64,000 bases of DNA from Parabacteroides distasonis ATCC 8503 (GCF_000012845.1 NC_009615.1:1-64000), one strand, 5' to 3'. Counted from the stretch's first letter, positions 54,355 to 63,942 are shown. A program made the numbers and translations. Notes: generated by a model not told the origin, from the letters alone.

Positions 54355-55659
54355 AGTAGGTTCCGTGCCCTGTGTTCCATCTTGTTTGTGCTTTTGGATG
54401 AACAAGATGAAACGCATGGAACGGTCGTACGTGAAATAATTCCAGATCCAGTCGATCAGTACAATTAGCTTATTCTTGATTCCTAAGATGGAACGTAAAT
54501 GTACGAGCATCCAAACCAACCATGCCGTAAATCCATGTAATTTCACCTTATTTAAATCGGCAACCGCTTTATTCCTGCCGACAGTAGCTAAAGTTCCTAA
54601 ATTCTTATAATGGAAAGGTCTCGGTTTTTTTAGAGCCTCGATCCGTTGTAGATTTTCGGCTAATAACTCACCTTGCTGAATCGCTACCTGAGCGACTTGC
54701 GGATGTCCGTTCGGGTAATCCGGTTCTGCCATCCAGCAGACATCTCCTATGGCGAATATATTGGATAAGCCTTTTACTTGATTACATTCATTGACGATAA
54801 TCCGTTCCCCCCGGGTCAAGAGTTCTCCTTCGATATGATCGAAATGCACCGCTTTCACACCACTTACCCAAAGTAAGGTTCTAGTGGGTATGGTTTGTCC
54901 GTCATCTAAGAAAACGTTCCCATCCTTATAGTCCACGACACGCTTCTGAAGAATGATGTTAACGCCCATATCCTCAAGGAAGCGTTTAGCGTTGGAGGAG
55001 GCTTCCGGAGACATGGCCCCTAGTAATTTAGAGGACCCTTCTATCAGATAGATATTCATATGAAAGTTTCCTAGATCCGGATAGTCTTTCGGCAAAACAA
55101 ACCGTTTCATCTCGGATAAGGCGCCGGATACTTCTACACCTGTAGCCCCTCCACCTACAACAACTATATTTAGCAAAGCTTGCTTCTCGTCCGGGTCCGT
55201 ACAAGTAGTCGCTTTCTCTAAATTAATTAATAAGGTGTCTCGTAAAGCTAACGCCTCTTCTACCGTTTTCATGGGTAGAGACTGTTCCTCGATCGTTTTG
55301 TTTCCAAAGAAGTTGGTGATAGTTCCAGCGGCGATTACAAGATAATCATATTCCAATTCGCCGATGGAGGTTTGAATGGTATGCCCTTTCGGATTGACGC
55401 CATAGACCTCTGCCAACCGGAAGTAAAAGTTCTTTCTCTTCTGGAATATCTTTCGATATGGAAAGGATATTTCATTATATTCTAAGCCGGAGGACGCTAC
55501 TTGATAAAGCAGGGGAGGAAACTGGTGATAGTTGTTCTTGTCGATTAAGACTACTTGAAACTTGCTCTTTTTTAATTTCTCAGCTAGTTTTAACCCTCCA
55601 AATCCGCCCCCGATAATTACGACCCGCTTTTTGTCTGTGTAAGGAATGTTGAAGCCCAT
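54349..55659 (-). CDS. ndh: Type II NADH:quinone oxidoreductase (NDH-2)
   Basis: 436 aa. Two dinucleotide-binding motifs: IIGGGFGGLKLAEKL (FAD, about 15-29) and VVVGGGATGVEVSG (NADH, about 168-181), plus AIGDVCWM (about 303-310). A C-terminal region of about 60 residues supplies membrane attachment. It passes electrons from NADH to quinone without pumping. It is convergent with the TonB-dependent receptor gene. Confidence 0.93.
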   Translation of the reverse strand: MGFNIPYTDKKRVVIIGGGFGGLKLAEKLKKSKFQVVLIDKNNYHQFPPLLYQVASSGLEYNEISFPYRKIFQKRKNFYFRLAEVYGVNPKGHTIQTSIGELEYDYLVIAAGTITNFFGNKTIEEQSLPMKTVEEALALRDTLLINLEKATTCTDPDEKQALLNIVVVGGGATGVEVSGALSEMKRFVLPKDYPDLGNFHMNIYLIEGSSKLLGAMSPEASSNAKRFLEDMGVNIILQKRVVDYKDGNVFLDDGQTIPTRTLLWVSGVKAVHFDHIEGELLTRGERIIVNECNQVKGLSNIFAIGDVCWMAEPDYPNGHPQVAQVAIQQGELLAENLQRIEALKKPRPFHYKNLGTLATVGRNKAVADLNKVKLHGFTAWLVWMLVHLRSILGIKNKLIVLIDWIWNYFTYDRSMRFILFIQKHKQDGTQGTEPTL

Positions 55660-55745
55660 GATCTAAACGCTTTTCCTATATAAACATAGAAAGAAGCGAA
55701 TTGGTTCTTCCTTTAATTATTAATGTATGTAAGCGGGTTGAGGCT

Positions 55746-55970
55746 TTATTTACAGGAAGGTTTATCGTGTTTCGGGGAAATACGTTTCTTTACCTTCCGC
55801 TTCAATCGCAAAAACTGCAATATGGAAAGTATACGCATCAAGATTATGAATAAGATAACCCCTAGCAAAATATAGCAAATTATCGGCGATGTCATTTTAC
55901 CCTCTTCTTCACAAATTTTATCCCAGTCTTTAATTTGGAATAGTAAAACATAAAAAAATATGGTGGTCAT
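55746..55970 (-). CDS. Small single-span membrane protein, unknown function
   Basis: At most 74 aa; an internal Met at residue 26 gives a 49-aa version starting MTSPIICYILLG. One membrane helix (about residues 29-50) is followed by a basic tail (RLKRKVKKRISPKHDK). No family is recognised. It lies between ndh and the AraC gene on the same strand and may be chance, but its hydrophobic-then-basic design favours a real small protein. Confidence 0.4.
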   Translation of the reverse strand: MTTIFFYVLLFQIKDWDKICEEEGKMTSPIICYILLGVILFIILMRILSILQFLRLKRKVKKRISPKHDKPSCK

Positions 55971-56103
55971 TATACACTATCTTTTATTAGATCATCCATA
56001 CGGATAGGTGTCTAAAATCAATGAGGCAAAGATAAATGAGCATAACTTATTAGGAGTTATACAACTTGACAATTTAAATGTATATTCTGATAGGGGGTGT
56101 TTT

Positions 56104-56949
56104 TTACAACGATTTAAGTTTTTTCCTTAGCTCCGTGGGACTATATCCAAAGCGTGCCTTGCAAAATTTGTAGAAATGCGAATGCGAGGAGAAATCGAAT
56201 TCATCTATTATATTCTTAAAATCATCCTCGCTGTTAGCTATGGCGACCAATAGTCGTTTGGATTTCTCTTGCATCAGCCATTCGTAGGCTGGAATACCGA
56301 AAACTTTTTTAAACTTCATCCGAAAGGAATTTACTCCGTAACCTATCATTTGAGCTAGATCTGTTACTGTTTTAGCTTTTATATAATTCTCGGCGATGAG
56401 TCTCTCAAACTCTGCTGAATGCGTACTTGATAAATAGAAAAAGTAGTCTAATTCCTCTTTTCTATAAAGCTTTTTCAGTAAGTAGAATAATTCCGTTCTC
56501 TTTAATTCATACAAAGGGTAGTTCAGGAAATTATTTTCAAGATATTGTCCGACAAGTTCTAGAAAACCGTATAAAGGTTCCACTATTTTCAGTTCTATCC
56601 ACTTAGAGATAGGTTGAGGTAATATTCCGTACGGATGTTGGTAATACGGTAACTCATTCATCGTTAAACTGTCAAAAAAGAAAATGATGATTTTTGAACC
56701 TAGTGTGATATCATATGTGTAATTTTCAAATGATCTTAGAAAGATCATATACTGTTCACCGATTGTTTTCTTTTCTTCTTTAGTGGAATATATAGTTATG
56801 GATCCGCTTAAGATAAAAATAATCATATCGCTGGATAAACCAGATAGGGTTTGTGTTATTTCCTCTGACATCAATATGATACTAAAGCCAGCGTGTAAGA
56901 TTCGGTTTTCAGATGTTTCCGGAGAAATTCTGTTAATAAGCTTGTTCAT
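56104..56949 (-). CDS. AraC-family transcriptional regulator
   Basis: 281 aa from the ATG at 56949; a TTG at 56979 would add ten Asn-rich residues. The C-terminal HTH region (about 185-281) has AKTVTDLAQMIGYGVNSFR, a second helix pair, and the family ending FCKARFGYSPTELRK. The N-terminal 170 residues do not resemble the sugar-binding AraC cupin closely. Two TGTATACA boxes lie upstream and may be its own operator. Position next to the mannan operon makes it a possible regulator of that operon, unproven. Confidence 0.85.
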   Translation of the reverse strand: MNKLINRISPETSENRILHAGFSIILMSEEITQTLSGLSSDMIIFILSGSITIYSTKEEKKTIGEQYMIFLRSFENYTYDITLGSKIIIFFFDSLTMNELPYYQHPYGILPQPISKWIELKIVEPLYGFLELVGQYLENNFLNYPLYELKRTELFYLLKKLYRKEELDYFFYLSSTHSAEFERLIAENYIKAKTVTDLAQMIGYGVNSFRMKFKKVFGIPAYEWLMQEKSKRLLVAIANSEDDFKNIIDEFDFSSHSHFYKFCKARFGYSPTELRKKLKSL

Positions 56950-57036
56950 AAAATTATTGTTATTTAGTTTGTTATACAAATATTTCCCCCTTCAGTAAAT
57001 CTAGATGCAAAAAAAGCGCAATGTATTAGTATGGTC

Positions 57037-57065
57037 TGTATACAAACTATCATTTTTTGTATACA
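57037..57065. promoter_or_regulatory. Paired TGTATACA boxes upstream of the AraC gene
   Basis: Two 8-bp palindromes, 57037-57044 and 57058-57065, start 21 bp apart (two helical turns), a spacing that suits a dimeric regulator. They lie 88 bp upstream of the AraC start, in the 351-bp gap before the esterase stop. Confidence 0.45.
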
Positions 57066-57090
57066 TTATGATATGAATGAAAAATAAATA

Positions 57091-57115
57091 GGAATCAGAG
57101 GAGGTCTCTGATTCC
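57091..57115 (-). terminator. Terminator downstream of the mannan operon
   Basis: Perfect 10-bp arms (57091-57100 / 57106-57115) with a 5-base loop. On the reverse strand it is followed by a TATTTATTTTTC stretch. It lies about 185 bp after the esterase stop, so it would end the operon before the AraC gene. Confidence 0.7.
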
Positions 57116-57300
57116 TTGTAAAATAAGATCTCCCATTTTTTTATGGGAAGAATTAAGTTCACTAATACTTTAGGAGGGTAATTTCTATTATCACAATAGA
57201 ATGAAATAAAAACTAAATACGTCTTACAGATGAAAATAAGACATTACGTGTGAACAAGCTTGAATATTATAACGTATTGTATTTTATTTTCTTAGTCGTT

Positions 57301-58722
57301 TTATTTATCCGTGCGGAATGGAAGCACCGGTAATCCTTGTACGTTTTGCAAGTTGCCAATTTGGAAATTCCGGAAGCCATAACGAACGGCTATTGGGGCT
57401 TTTACGTCTGGAGCTGAGATAATAACGGTTTTTTTGTTAGCGTCTATAGTTGCGTTAGCCTTGTGGAAACGCATGTCTTTTCCGGCTATCTCGAAGCCTA
57501 TGATCCCGTTATCTCGATTGAAGCCATCTTCCGCATTCTTGAAAAAAAGAATGATTTTATCTTTATCTACTTCCATATGATCGTATTGGGGGCCCTCACA
57601 AGCGATGGTTGTATAACCATAGGTTTTGTTTAGAGCCATATAACAAAGACGCTCACCGATCTTTTGTTTTTCTTTGGGGTGTATTTGCCGTTTCTCGTAA
57701 TCCTGTACCAGATCGTTCGTGGAAACAATACCGCTATTGGGGATCAACCGGGTAGCTTTGTATTGCTCTTCACGAAGGTACGCGGCTTGGTCTCCTTCTC
57801 CATATTCGTAAGGGGCGATTTCTACCAGATAGAAAGGTAATTCTTCTTGTCCCCATAATCCTCTCCAATGTTCTACCATTGTCGCTAGGCGTTTAGCGTA
57901 GTCCGGGTGTCCGACATTTGACTCTCCTTGATACCATAGGAAACCTCTGACCGTATATTTGCTGGCCGGTTTCAGCATTCCGTTATACATGATCATGGGT
58001 TGTAGCATCGGATGGATTTTCTCATCGTTACCCGCTAAGGATAGATCGATATCGCTATAATTCCGCAGGATGTCTTTGGGCAACCAACCTTCAACCGTGG
58101 AACCGCCCCAGCTACAATTGATGATACCTACCGGGACATTCAATACCTCGGTCAATAGGGTCGCGAAGAAATAGGCGGTAGCTCCGAACTCCGGGGCGTT
58201 TCGCGGATCACATACTTTCCATTCGCCACCTACCGGATAATCTTTCGGTTCCAAGGCTCCGACCCGTTGGATCGTAGCGTAACGGATCGAGTTCTTATAT
58301 TTCCCGGATGTAGCGATAGCGTGGTTTCCTCCCTCGATAGGGCAGTGCCAGAAACCTCTTAATGGCATTTCCATATTGGATTGGCCGGAACCGAACCATA
58401 CCTCGCCGATCAGAAGATCATGCAAGACAATCTTGTCTTGTCCATTCTTTAATGTTAACTGTTGCTTTTCGAAACTGGCCGAGGGCGTCTGAACCCAGAT
58501 TTCCCATCTGCCTTGATCGTTTACTTGGGCCGTGTATTCCGTATTGTCCCAAGAACTACGGACTTTCAGGCTTGAATTTGGGGTTGCATTTCCCCAGAGC
58601 CGTACTTTAGTGGCTTGTTGGAGTACCATGTTGTCGCTTACCAAAGCTGGCAGCTTGATCTCGGCCCGGAGGTTCACCAAACCGAGAAGGAGGCCTATCA
58701 CCATCCAATAGAATTTGTTCAT
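57301..58722 (-). CDS. Sialate O-acetylesterase-family esterase (SGNH fold)
   Basis: 473 aa. Signal peptide (about 1-20), then an N-terminal beta domain and the SGNH core with the catalytic Ser in FGSGQSNMEMP (about 110-120), SWGGSTVEGW (about 205-214), LWYQGESNVG (about 264-273) and a C-terminal beta domain. The family removes O-acetyl groups from sialic acids or polysaccharides. With the mannanase, phosphorylase and epimerase genes upstream, deacetylation of acetylated mannan is the likely use. A hairpin terminator between it and the epimerase gene may lower its expression or separate its transcript. Confidence 0.85.
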   Translation of the reverse strand: MNKFYWMVIGLLLGLVNLRAEIKLPALVSDNMVLQQATKVRLWGNATPNSSLKVRSSWDNTEYTAQVNDQGRWEIWVQTPSASFEKQQLTLKNGQDKIVLHDLLIGEVWFGSGQSNMEMPLRGFWHCPIEGGNHAIATSGKYKNSIRYATIQRVGALEPKDYPVGGEWKVCDPRNAPEFGATAYFFATLLTEVLNVPVGIINCSWGGSTVEGWLPKDILRNYSDIDLSLAGNDEKIHPMLQPMIMYNGMLKPASKYTVRGFLWYQGESNVGHPDYAKRLATMVEHWRGLWGQEELPFYLVEIAPYEYGEGDQAAYLREEQYKATRLIPNSGIVSTNDLVQDYEKRQIHPKEKQKIGERLCYMALNKTYGYTTIACEGPQYDHMEVDKDKIILFFKNAEDGFNRDNGIIGFEIAGKDMRFHKANATIDANKKTVIISAPDVKAPIAVRYGFRNFQIGNLQNVQGLPVLPFRTDK

Positions 58723-58740
58723 ATCGCTTGTTTTTTTGAT

Positions 58741-58756
58741 GTCGGAAGCTTCCGAC
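58741..58756. repeat. 16-bp perfect palindrome before the esterase gene
   Basis: GTCGGAAGCTTCCGAC reads the same on both strands, 19 bp upstream of the esterase ATG. It could be an operator or a hairpin. Confidence 0.6.
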
Positions 58757-58771
58757 GGTTGTTAATCTGAT

Positions 58772-58799
58772 AAAAAAGAGCCGGCAGGCGGTCTGCCGG
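58772..58799 (-). terminator. Intra-operon terminator after the epimerase gene
   Basis: On the reverse strand a 7-bp GC-rich hairpin (58799-58793 / 58787-58781, loop of 5) is followed by CTCTTTTTT. It lies directly after the epimerase stop, between epimerase and esterase genes. Confidence 0.7.
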
Positions 58800-58803
58800 A
58801 CGG

Positions 58804-60003
58804 TTATTCGCCGGCAAGTCGTTCGATAATCTCCATACACATCCGTCCGTTGTGATAGGGACATTTCCAGAAACCGGCCTTGTCATCCTCGCGATTGATC
58901 TCGTGATCGAGCGATACGCTCCAATGCCATTCCCCTTGTTCCTTGTCGATCAAATAACGCTGAATGAATTTCCAGCATGTATAGGCTGTGCCTAAGGCAG
59001 GCTCATCTCCGAAATGTTGATACAAGTTGAAATGACCCACTACATTCTCGGCTTGCACCCACCAATGCAGGTCCGTGTCGGCTTTCTTCTCATTCGGGTG
59101 ATACTCGTAAATGAGGCTACCGTTCGCTAATAACCCGTCTTCGGCCGCTATCGCTACCTTTTGAACCAAGGGCTCTACTTTCTGAAGAATCTCGTTGTCT
59201 CCCAATTCGATAGCGGCCTCATGCAGTAACCAAGATGCCTCTATATCATGACCATAGGAGATGATACGGTATTTGCTTTCCCAATCCTCGTTGAAAAAGA
59301 GGTTTAAATGATAGGTACGGTGATCCAGAATCTTGTCGGTGAAAATCAGGATCAAGTTTCGGAGTTGTTTTTTGAGGTGCTCGTCTTTCCATACCCGATA
59401 CAAGTTAGTATAAGGTTCGAGGATATGCAGATGGGTGTTCATAGTTTTTTTCTCATTCTCATCCTTGTCGCTTAGTCGCATATCCTCTATCAGTTTCCAG
59501 TCTTTCGTAAAGGCTTCCATATAACCGTTCTTTTCCGGGTCGAAACTATATTGTTCGATTGCCTTGAAGAGACGGATCGCATAATCCAACGTTTCTTTAT
59601 CTCCGGTAGCCCGGTTGTACTCGCTTAATCCGTAGATAGCGAATCCTAAGGCGTAGATTTGCTTTTTGGTTTGCACGGGTTGACCGGTATAGTCTAATTC
59701 CCAGTAAATACCCTCGAATTCTTGGTCGTAGAATTTATCGATAAGGTAACGTTTGGCACGGGTCGCCGTTTCCAGATATTCCGGCTTTCGTAATAAACGG
59801 TATGCGGCGGAGAATGTCCATAGGATACGGGCGTTCAAGATGGCGCCTTTAGGGGCATGTACGACTCGTTGATTGTTTCCCGTGATTTGCCCATGGAAAC
59901 CACCATACTCACTATCTATCATTCGGTTCATCCAGAAAGGGAGGATATTGTTCTCTAGCTCCCATTGAACCTCGTTTTGTAAATCTTCGGTGATTTTATT
60001 CAT
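58804..60003 (-). CDS. Mannobiose/cellobiose 2-epimerase
   Basis: 399 aa, an (alpha/alpha)6 barrel of the N-acylglucosamine 2-epimerase superfamily. Family words: NARILWTFSAAYRLL (about 37-51), MNTHLHILEPYTNLYRVW (about 187-204), SYGHDIEASWLL (about 246-257), WWVQAENVVG (about 311-320) and FWKCPYHNGRM (about 378-388), with the catalytic His residues. It converts beta-1,4-mannobiose to mannosyl-glucose for the GH130 phosphorylase, the pathway known in B. fragilis. It overlaps the transporter gene by 8 bases. Confidence 0.93.
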   Translation of the reverse strand: MNKITEDLQNEVQWELENNILPFWMNRMIDSEYGGFHGQITGNNQRVVHAPKGAILNARILWTFSAAYRLLRKPEYLETATRAKRYLIDKFYDQEFEGIYWELDYTGQPVQTKKQIYALGFAIYGLSEYNRATGDKETLDYAIRLFKAIEQYSFDPEKNGYMEAFTKDWKLIEDMRLSDKDENEKKTMNTHLHILEPYTNLYRVWKDEHLKKQLRNLILIFTDKILDHRTYHLNLFFNEDWESKYRIISYGHDIEASWLLHEAAIELGDNEILQKVEPLVQKVAIAAEDGLLANGSLIYEYHPNEKKADTDLHWWVQAENVVGHFNLYQHFGDEPALGTAYTCWKFIQRYLIDKEQGEWHWSVSLDHEINREDDKAGFWKCPYHNGRMCMEIIERLAGE

Positions 60004-61387
60004 TTGTTTCTTTTCTTTTGGTTTCTAACGTAGCGGTGATTTCCTTCATCTTTGTCTCGCTAAGCGGGTAGAAGGCGATAAATACAACGGACAGGATCGT
60101 ACCTACGGCCGGTAAGAAACTGAGGAACATCTTGATTCCGCTAATCGTTTCCTCGCTTTGTACGGTATTGGCCTGAAACCCGAAGAAAGCGAGTAGCCAG
60201 CCTGTGATTGCCGTGCCGATCGCCCATCCGAATTTCTGGCTCATGGACGAGGAACTGAAGATCAATCCTGTGGCACGGTTCCCTGTTTTTAGTTCTGAGT
60301 AGTCCGTGCAATCGGCATACATGGACCAAAGTAGGGGGAAAATACTACCGGCACAAATACTGATGAACACTTGGAACGTGAATATCAGGGCTAGATCCGT
60401 CTTGTCGAGCCAGAAAAAGAGGATGCTTAAAACCGAGGCGATCAGCATGGAGCCCATATAGGTTCTTTTCTTTCCGATCTGGTTGCTTAATGGGGCGGCC
60501 AAGATCACGCCGACAATATTGGCCGCCTGTCCTACCGCCAGATATAATCCGCTTAAGACGAAGGAGACTCCGAAAAGAGATACATTGGCATAGGCTTCCT
60601 CAATGATAAAGTATTTGAAATAATATACGGTAGCCCCGTCGCGGATGGAATTGAAAACCAGAGCGGAGACACCTGCTCCCAATAGTATCCACCAAGGCTT
60701 GTTGTGCAATAGATCTCTCAAGTCATCTTTTAACGAGCCTTGTTGCTCTTTAATCGGTTTTACCCGTTCTTTTGTCCATGCGAAACATCCATAAAAGAGA
60801 ATGGCGCACAGGATAGCGATAACTACGACAGCCATGGTCCATCCATGTTGTTGATCCGCCAATTCATCGCTATTTCCACTAAAGAAACGCACCATCGGCA
60901 TGAATAGCAACAGGGCTATAAAACTGCCAATATAGGCGAATACCATACGGTACGTAGAAAGGGTATTACGGTCTTGTGGCAACGGGCTCATTACTCCAAG
61001 CAAGGACGCATAAGGCACGTTTATAGCGGAGTACACCATCATCATCAAGGAATAGGTGATATAGGCATAGATCAAATTACCTGTTTGTCCGAAAGAAGGA
61101 GTCATGAAAGTGAGCACTCCGATAGCGGCGAACGGGATCGCCAGCCAAAGCAAATAAGGGCGAAATTTTCCCCAGCGTGTTTGCGTACGATCCGCCGCAA
61201 CGCCGACAATCGGGTCAAAGACCGAGTCCCATATACGAGTTATCAAAAACATCGTACCTACGGCTGCTGCCGGTAATCCGAATACGTCCGTATAGAAAAT
61301 CATCAAGTAAGCGCCAAACAGTTTCCAGAACATGGACGATGCCATGTCCCCGAAACCGTAGCCTATCTTCTCTGTTAGTTTAATCAT
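59996..61387 (-). CDS. GPH-family sugar:cation symporter (MFS)
   Basis: 463 aa with about 12 membrane segments. Glycoside-pentoside-hexuronide family words: EKIGYGFGDMASSMFWKL (about 5-22), TRIWDSVFDPIVGVAADRT (about 50-68) and a central loop. It likely imports mannobiose with sodium or protons. It sits between the epimerase and phosphorylase genes, as in known mannan loci. Confidence 0.92.
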   Translation of the reverse strand: MIKLTEKIGYGFGDMASSMFWKLFGAYLMIFYTDVFGLPAAAVGTMFLITRIWDSVFDPIVGVAADRTQTRWGKFRPYLLWLAIPFAAIGVLTFMTPSFGQTGNLIYAYITYSLMMMVYSAINVPYASLLGVMSPLPQDRNTLSTYRMVFAYIGSFIALLLFMPMVRFFSGNSDELADQQHGWTMAVVVIAILCAILFYGCFAWTKERVKPIKEQQGSLKDDLRDLLHNKPWWILLGAGVSALVFNSIRDGATVYYFKYFIIEEAYANVSLFGVSFVLSGLYLAVGQAANIVGVILAAPLSNQIGKKRTYMGSMLIASVLSILFFWLDKTDLALIFTFQVFISICAGSIFPLLWSMYADCTDYSELKTGNRATGLIFSSSSMSQKFGWAIGTAITGWLLAFFGFQANTVQSEETISGIKMFLSFLPAVGTILSVVFIAFYPLSETKMKEITATLETKRKETNE

Positions 61388-61405
61388 ATGAGTGGTTTTT
61401 GTAGG

Positions 61406-62578
61406 TTATTTCAGGAGTGGAAGATTTCGATCGATTAGCTTTTTCAGCGTCTCGACAGATGCGGTCGTAGTCAGCCCGTCGGCCGGAGTGTTCATGCAGT
61501 AATCTACCAATTTATCGATTGTGGATACAGCCACGTGCATACGGGTATCGGAAGACGCATAGTAAATATACACGGTTCCATCCTCATCCGCGATCCATCC
61601 GTTAGAGAATAAAACGTTGGATACATCGCCGATCCGTTCCTCATTTTCCGGAGCCATGAAATAGCCGGCGGGTGTGGCGATAGGTCTCGTGGGATCTTCC
61701 AATGCGGTCATATACATATAAAGCACGTAACGTAATCCGGCGGCGCATCCCCGTACGCCATGGGCGAGATGTAACCAACCTCTCGGTGTCTTGATCGGGT
61801 GGGGGCCTTCGCCATTTTTCACTTCCTTGATCGTATGGTAGTAACGTTGGTCGATGATGGTTTCTTCCTTGACTTCGGCGTGCGTGATATCATCAATCAA
61901 GGCCCATCCGATACCACCGCCACTTCCTGCGTCGATAAATCCGTCTTGGGGGCGGGTGTAAAGGGCGTATTTACCATTTACGAATTCCGGATGTAATACG
62001 ACGTTACGTTGTTGGCTCTTGGTCTTTAAATCCGGGAGACGTTCCCAGTTTTTCAAGTCTTTTGTCCGGGCGATAGCTGCCGTGGCGGTTGCCGAGGATA
62101 GATCTCCGGGAGCTGCGTTCGGGTCATGGCGCTCGGCGCAAAAGATTCCGTAAACCCAGCCGTCTTCATGAGCGGTTAGGCGCATGTCGTAAATATTCGT
62201 GGCCGGGACAAGATCGTCCGGCATGGTTACCGGGTAATCCCAAAAGCGGAAATTGTCTACTCCGTTCGGGCTTTCGGCTACGGCGAAGAAGGATTTACGG
62301 TCGCTTCCTTCTACACGTACCATTAATATATATTTGTCATTCCATTTGATCGCACCGGAGTTCATGGTTGCGTTCATGCCGATGCGTTCCATCAAGTAGG
62401 GGTTTGTCTTTTCATTTAAGTCATATCTCCAGAAGATCGGGGTATGCGCAGCTGTCAGTACAGGGTGTTGATAACGGGTGAAGATTCCGTTTCCGTCTTC
62501 TAAAGGGATATTTTTCCGGCTTAACAAGGTTTCGTGTTTAGCGAAGAGTTCGTTTACTTTTTCTTGAAATTGTTCCAT
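61406..62578 (-). CDS. 4-O-beta-D-mannosyl-D-glucose phosphorylase (GH130)
   Basis: 390 aa, five-bladed propeller. It cleaves mannosyl-glucose with phosphate into mannose-1-phosphate and glucose. Visible are the N-terminal helix, [18 protein letters not shown] (about 30-47), the general-acid region [20 protein letters not shown] (about 192-211) and [11 protein letters not shown] (about 266-276). The family subtype is inferred from the neighbouring epimerase gene. No signal peptide, so it acts in the cytoplasm after import. Confidence 0.92.
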   Translation of the reverse strand: MEQFQEKVNELFAKHETLLSRKNIPLEDGNGIFTRYQHPVLTAAHTPIFWRYDLNEKTNPYLMERIGMNATMNSGAIKWNDKYILMVRVEGSDRKSFFAVAESPNGVDNFRFWDYPVTMPDDLVPATNIYDMRLTAHEDGWVYGIFCAERHDPNAAPGDLSSATATAAIARTKDLKNWERLPDLKTKSQQRNVVLHPEFVNGKYALYTRPQDGFIDAGSGGGIGWALIDDITHAEVKEETIIDQRYYHTIKEVKNGEGPHPIKTPRGWLHLAHGVRGCAAGLRYVLYMYMTALEDPTRPIATPAGYFMAPENEERIGDVSNVLFSNGWIADEDGTVYIYYASSDTRMHVAVSTIDKLVDYCMNTPADGLTTTASVETLKKLIDRNLPLLK

Positions 62579-62614
62579 GATGTTTTTGCTTTAAATGATA
62601 TTATCAGATGGTGG

Positions 62615-62636
62615 GAGACGGGGCACGCCCCGTCTC
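62615..62636. repeat. Palindromic repeat between the mannanase and phosphorylase genes
   Basis: GAGACGGGGC (62615-62624) and its exact reverse complement (62627-62636) flank AC, bounded by GTGG and TACAAC. Similar GAGACG...CGTCTC palindromes are dispersed in many bacterial genomes. It sits in the 100-bp gap between these two reverse-strand genes. Confidence 0.6.
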
Positions 62637-62678
62637 TACAACTAGATATGACGTGATTTATCTGGTTTATGTATGATG

Positions 62679-63785
62679 TTATTTATATAGGTTGATATCG
62701 GAGGCGAACAATGTTTTCGGATTTTCAAAGAACTTCTTGAAATCCTCGGCAGAGGCTTGTCCGGGATAAGGGCCAAAGAAGTGAGTGACTTTTTCACGGG
62801 CGTTTCTCCATACCAATACATAAGCGACCGGATATTTCTCCATGGCAGGCAGCAGGGTTCCCGTCCACCATGTGGAGTCTGGTACCCCTTCGTAGCCGGT
62901 CTCCGTGATCGCTATGATCTTATGGTTGGCTTTGCCTATGCTGTCTATTACGGAAAGACTGGTATCCATGCTTTTCAAGAAGAAATCCTTATCTTCCCGT
63001 TGGTAAGCGTCGAAGCCTAGGACGTCGATCAAGTCATGTCCGGGGTAACGTTCCAGATAAGACGCTTGATCCCGCGGCTCCGTACCTGTGGAATAAGCGT
63101 AAACGATCTGGTCTGCCGCTCCGTGAGCGTTTAGATAATCGGCGGTCATTCGCCATAGCGCCTTGTATTCATCCGTGGTACATAAATTCTGTCCCCACCA
63201 GAACCAACTTCCGGTGTGTTCGTGCCAAGGACGGAATAGGACGGGAATCTTGGTGCTATCGCTTGTTTTCAAGGAAAGGATGAAATCATTCACTTTGCCT
63301 AGCCAACTTTGGAATTTCTCATAGTTCTCCCCTTCCGGAAGGATCGATTTCACGACAGCATGGTCTGATACGTCCCAAGCGTCCCCTCCGGTTTTAGGGT
63401 TACGGGGATGCCAACTTAAAGATACCAAGCCTCCCCGGTTATATTGGTTGATGATTTCCTTGCGTATTTTCTCGAAAGGTACTTTATCAAGGCTTTTATC
63501 TCCCCCGAGTTCGATCTCTCCAAGATCAAAGCTGATAACGGCCGGATAATCGCCGCATACTTTTTGCACGTCTGAGCCTCCTTCGTCAAATTCCCATCCG
63601 ATGCCATAAACCGTATCATCGTGATGTCCGAACATGATTCCTTTTTGTGGAATCGCACGTAGGTTCTCTATTAAACGTTCTCTCGGCGAAACCTGTTCGC
63701 TTGTCGGTTCTAGTCCTTTCTTCGACGGTGAACAGGCGATTAGTGCCCCTAGGCATAACATGGTAATTAATTTCGTGTTCTTCAT
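62679..63785 (-). CDS. Beta-mannanase lipoprotein (GH26)
   Basis: 368 aa. Lipobox GALIACS (Cys about 18) predicts a lipid-anchored enzyme. A TIM barrel: SLSWHPRNPKTGGDAWD (about 122-138), the acid Glu in FRPWHEHTGSWFWWG (about 187-201) and the nucleophile Glu in IAITETGYEG (about 285-294). It hydrolyses beta-1,4-mannan, releasing mannobiose. It is the first gene of the operon and is divergent from the final forward gene. Confidence 0.93.
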   Translation of the reverse strand: MKNTKLITMLCLGALIACSPSKKGLEPTSEQVSPRERLIENLRAIPQKGIMFGHHDDTVYGIGWEFDEGGSDVQKVCGDYPAVISFDLGEIELGGDKSLDKVPFEKIRKEIINQYNRGGLVSLSWHPRNPKTGGDAWDVSDHAVVKSILPEGENYEKFQSWLGKVNDFILSLKTSDSTKIPVLFRPWHEHTGSWFWWGQNLCTTDEYKALWRMTADYLNAHGAADQIVYAYSTGTEPRDQASYLERYPGHDLIDVLGFDAYQREDKDFFLKSMDTSLSVIDSIGKANHKIIAITETGYEGVPDSTWWTGTLLPAMEKYPVAYVLVWRNAREKVTHFFGPYPGQASAEDFKKFFENPKTLFASDINLYK

Positions 63786-63809
63786 GATAACTGTCTTTCT
63801 TTATGAACG

Positions 63810-63817
63810 CGAATGTA
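63810..63817 (-). promoter_or_regulatory. Predicted -7 box of the mannan operon
   Basis: On the reverse strand this reads TACATTCG (TAnnTTTG with one mismatch), 25 bases before the mannanase ATG. Confidence 0.4.
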
Positions 63818-63878
63818 AGAGGTATCGGGCAGACAATCTAGTATTATTTTATCGGATAGCGATATTATTTTTATTTTA

Positions 63879-63919
63879 ACCGGAACGGTTGTTTGATTTG
63901 GAATTCATTGTTATCTTTG
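63879..63919 (+). promoter_or_regulatory. Promoter of the last forward gene
   Basis: TTTG (63892-63895), 16 bases, then TATCTTTG (63912-63919) matches the Bacteroides consensus, 24 bases before the ATG. The short inverted repeat AACCG-GAA-CGGTT lies just upstream of the -33 box. Confidence 0.6.
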
Positions 63920-63942
63920 TGCATGTTAATTAATCAAATAGA

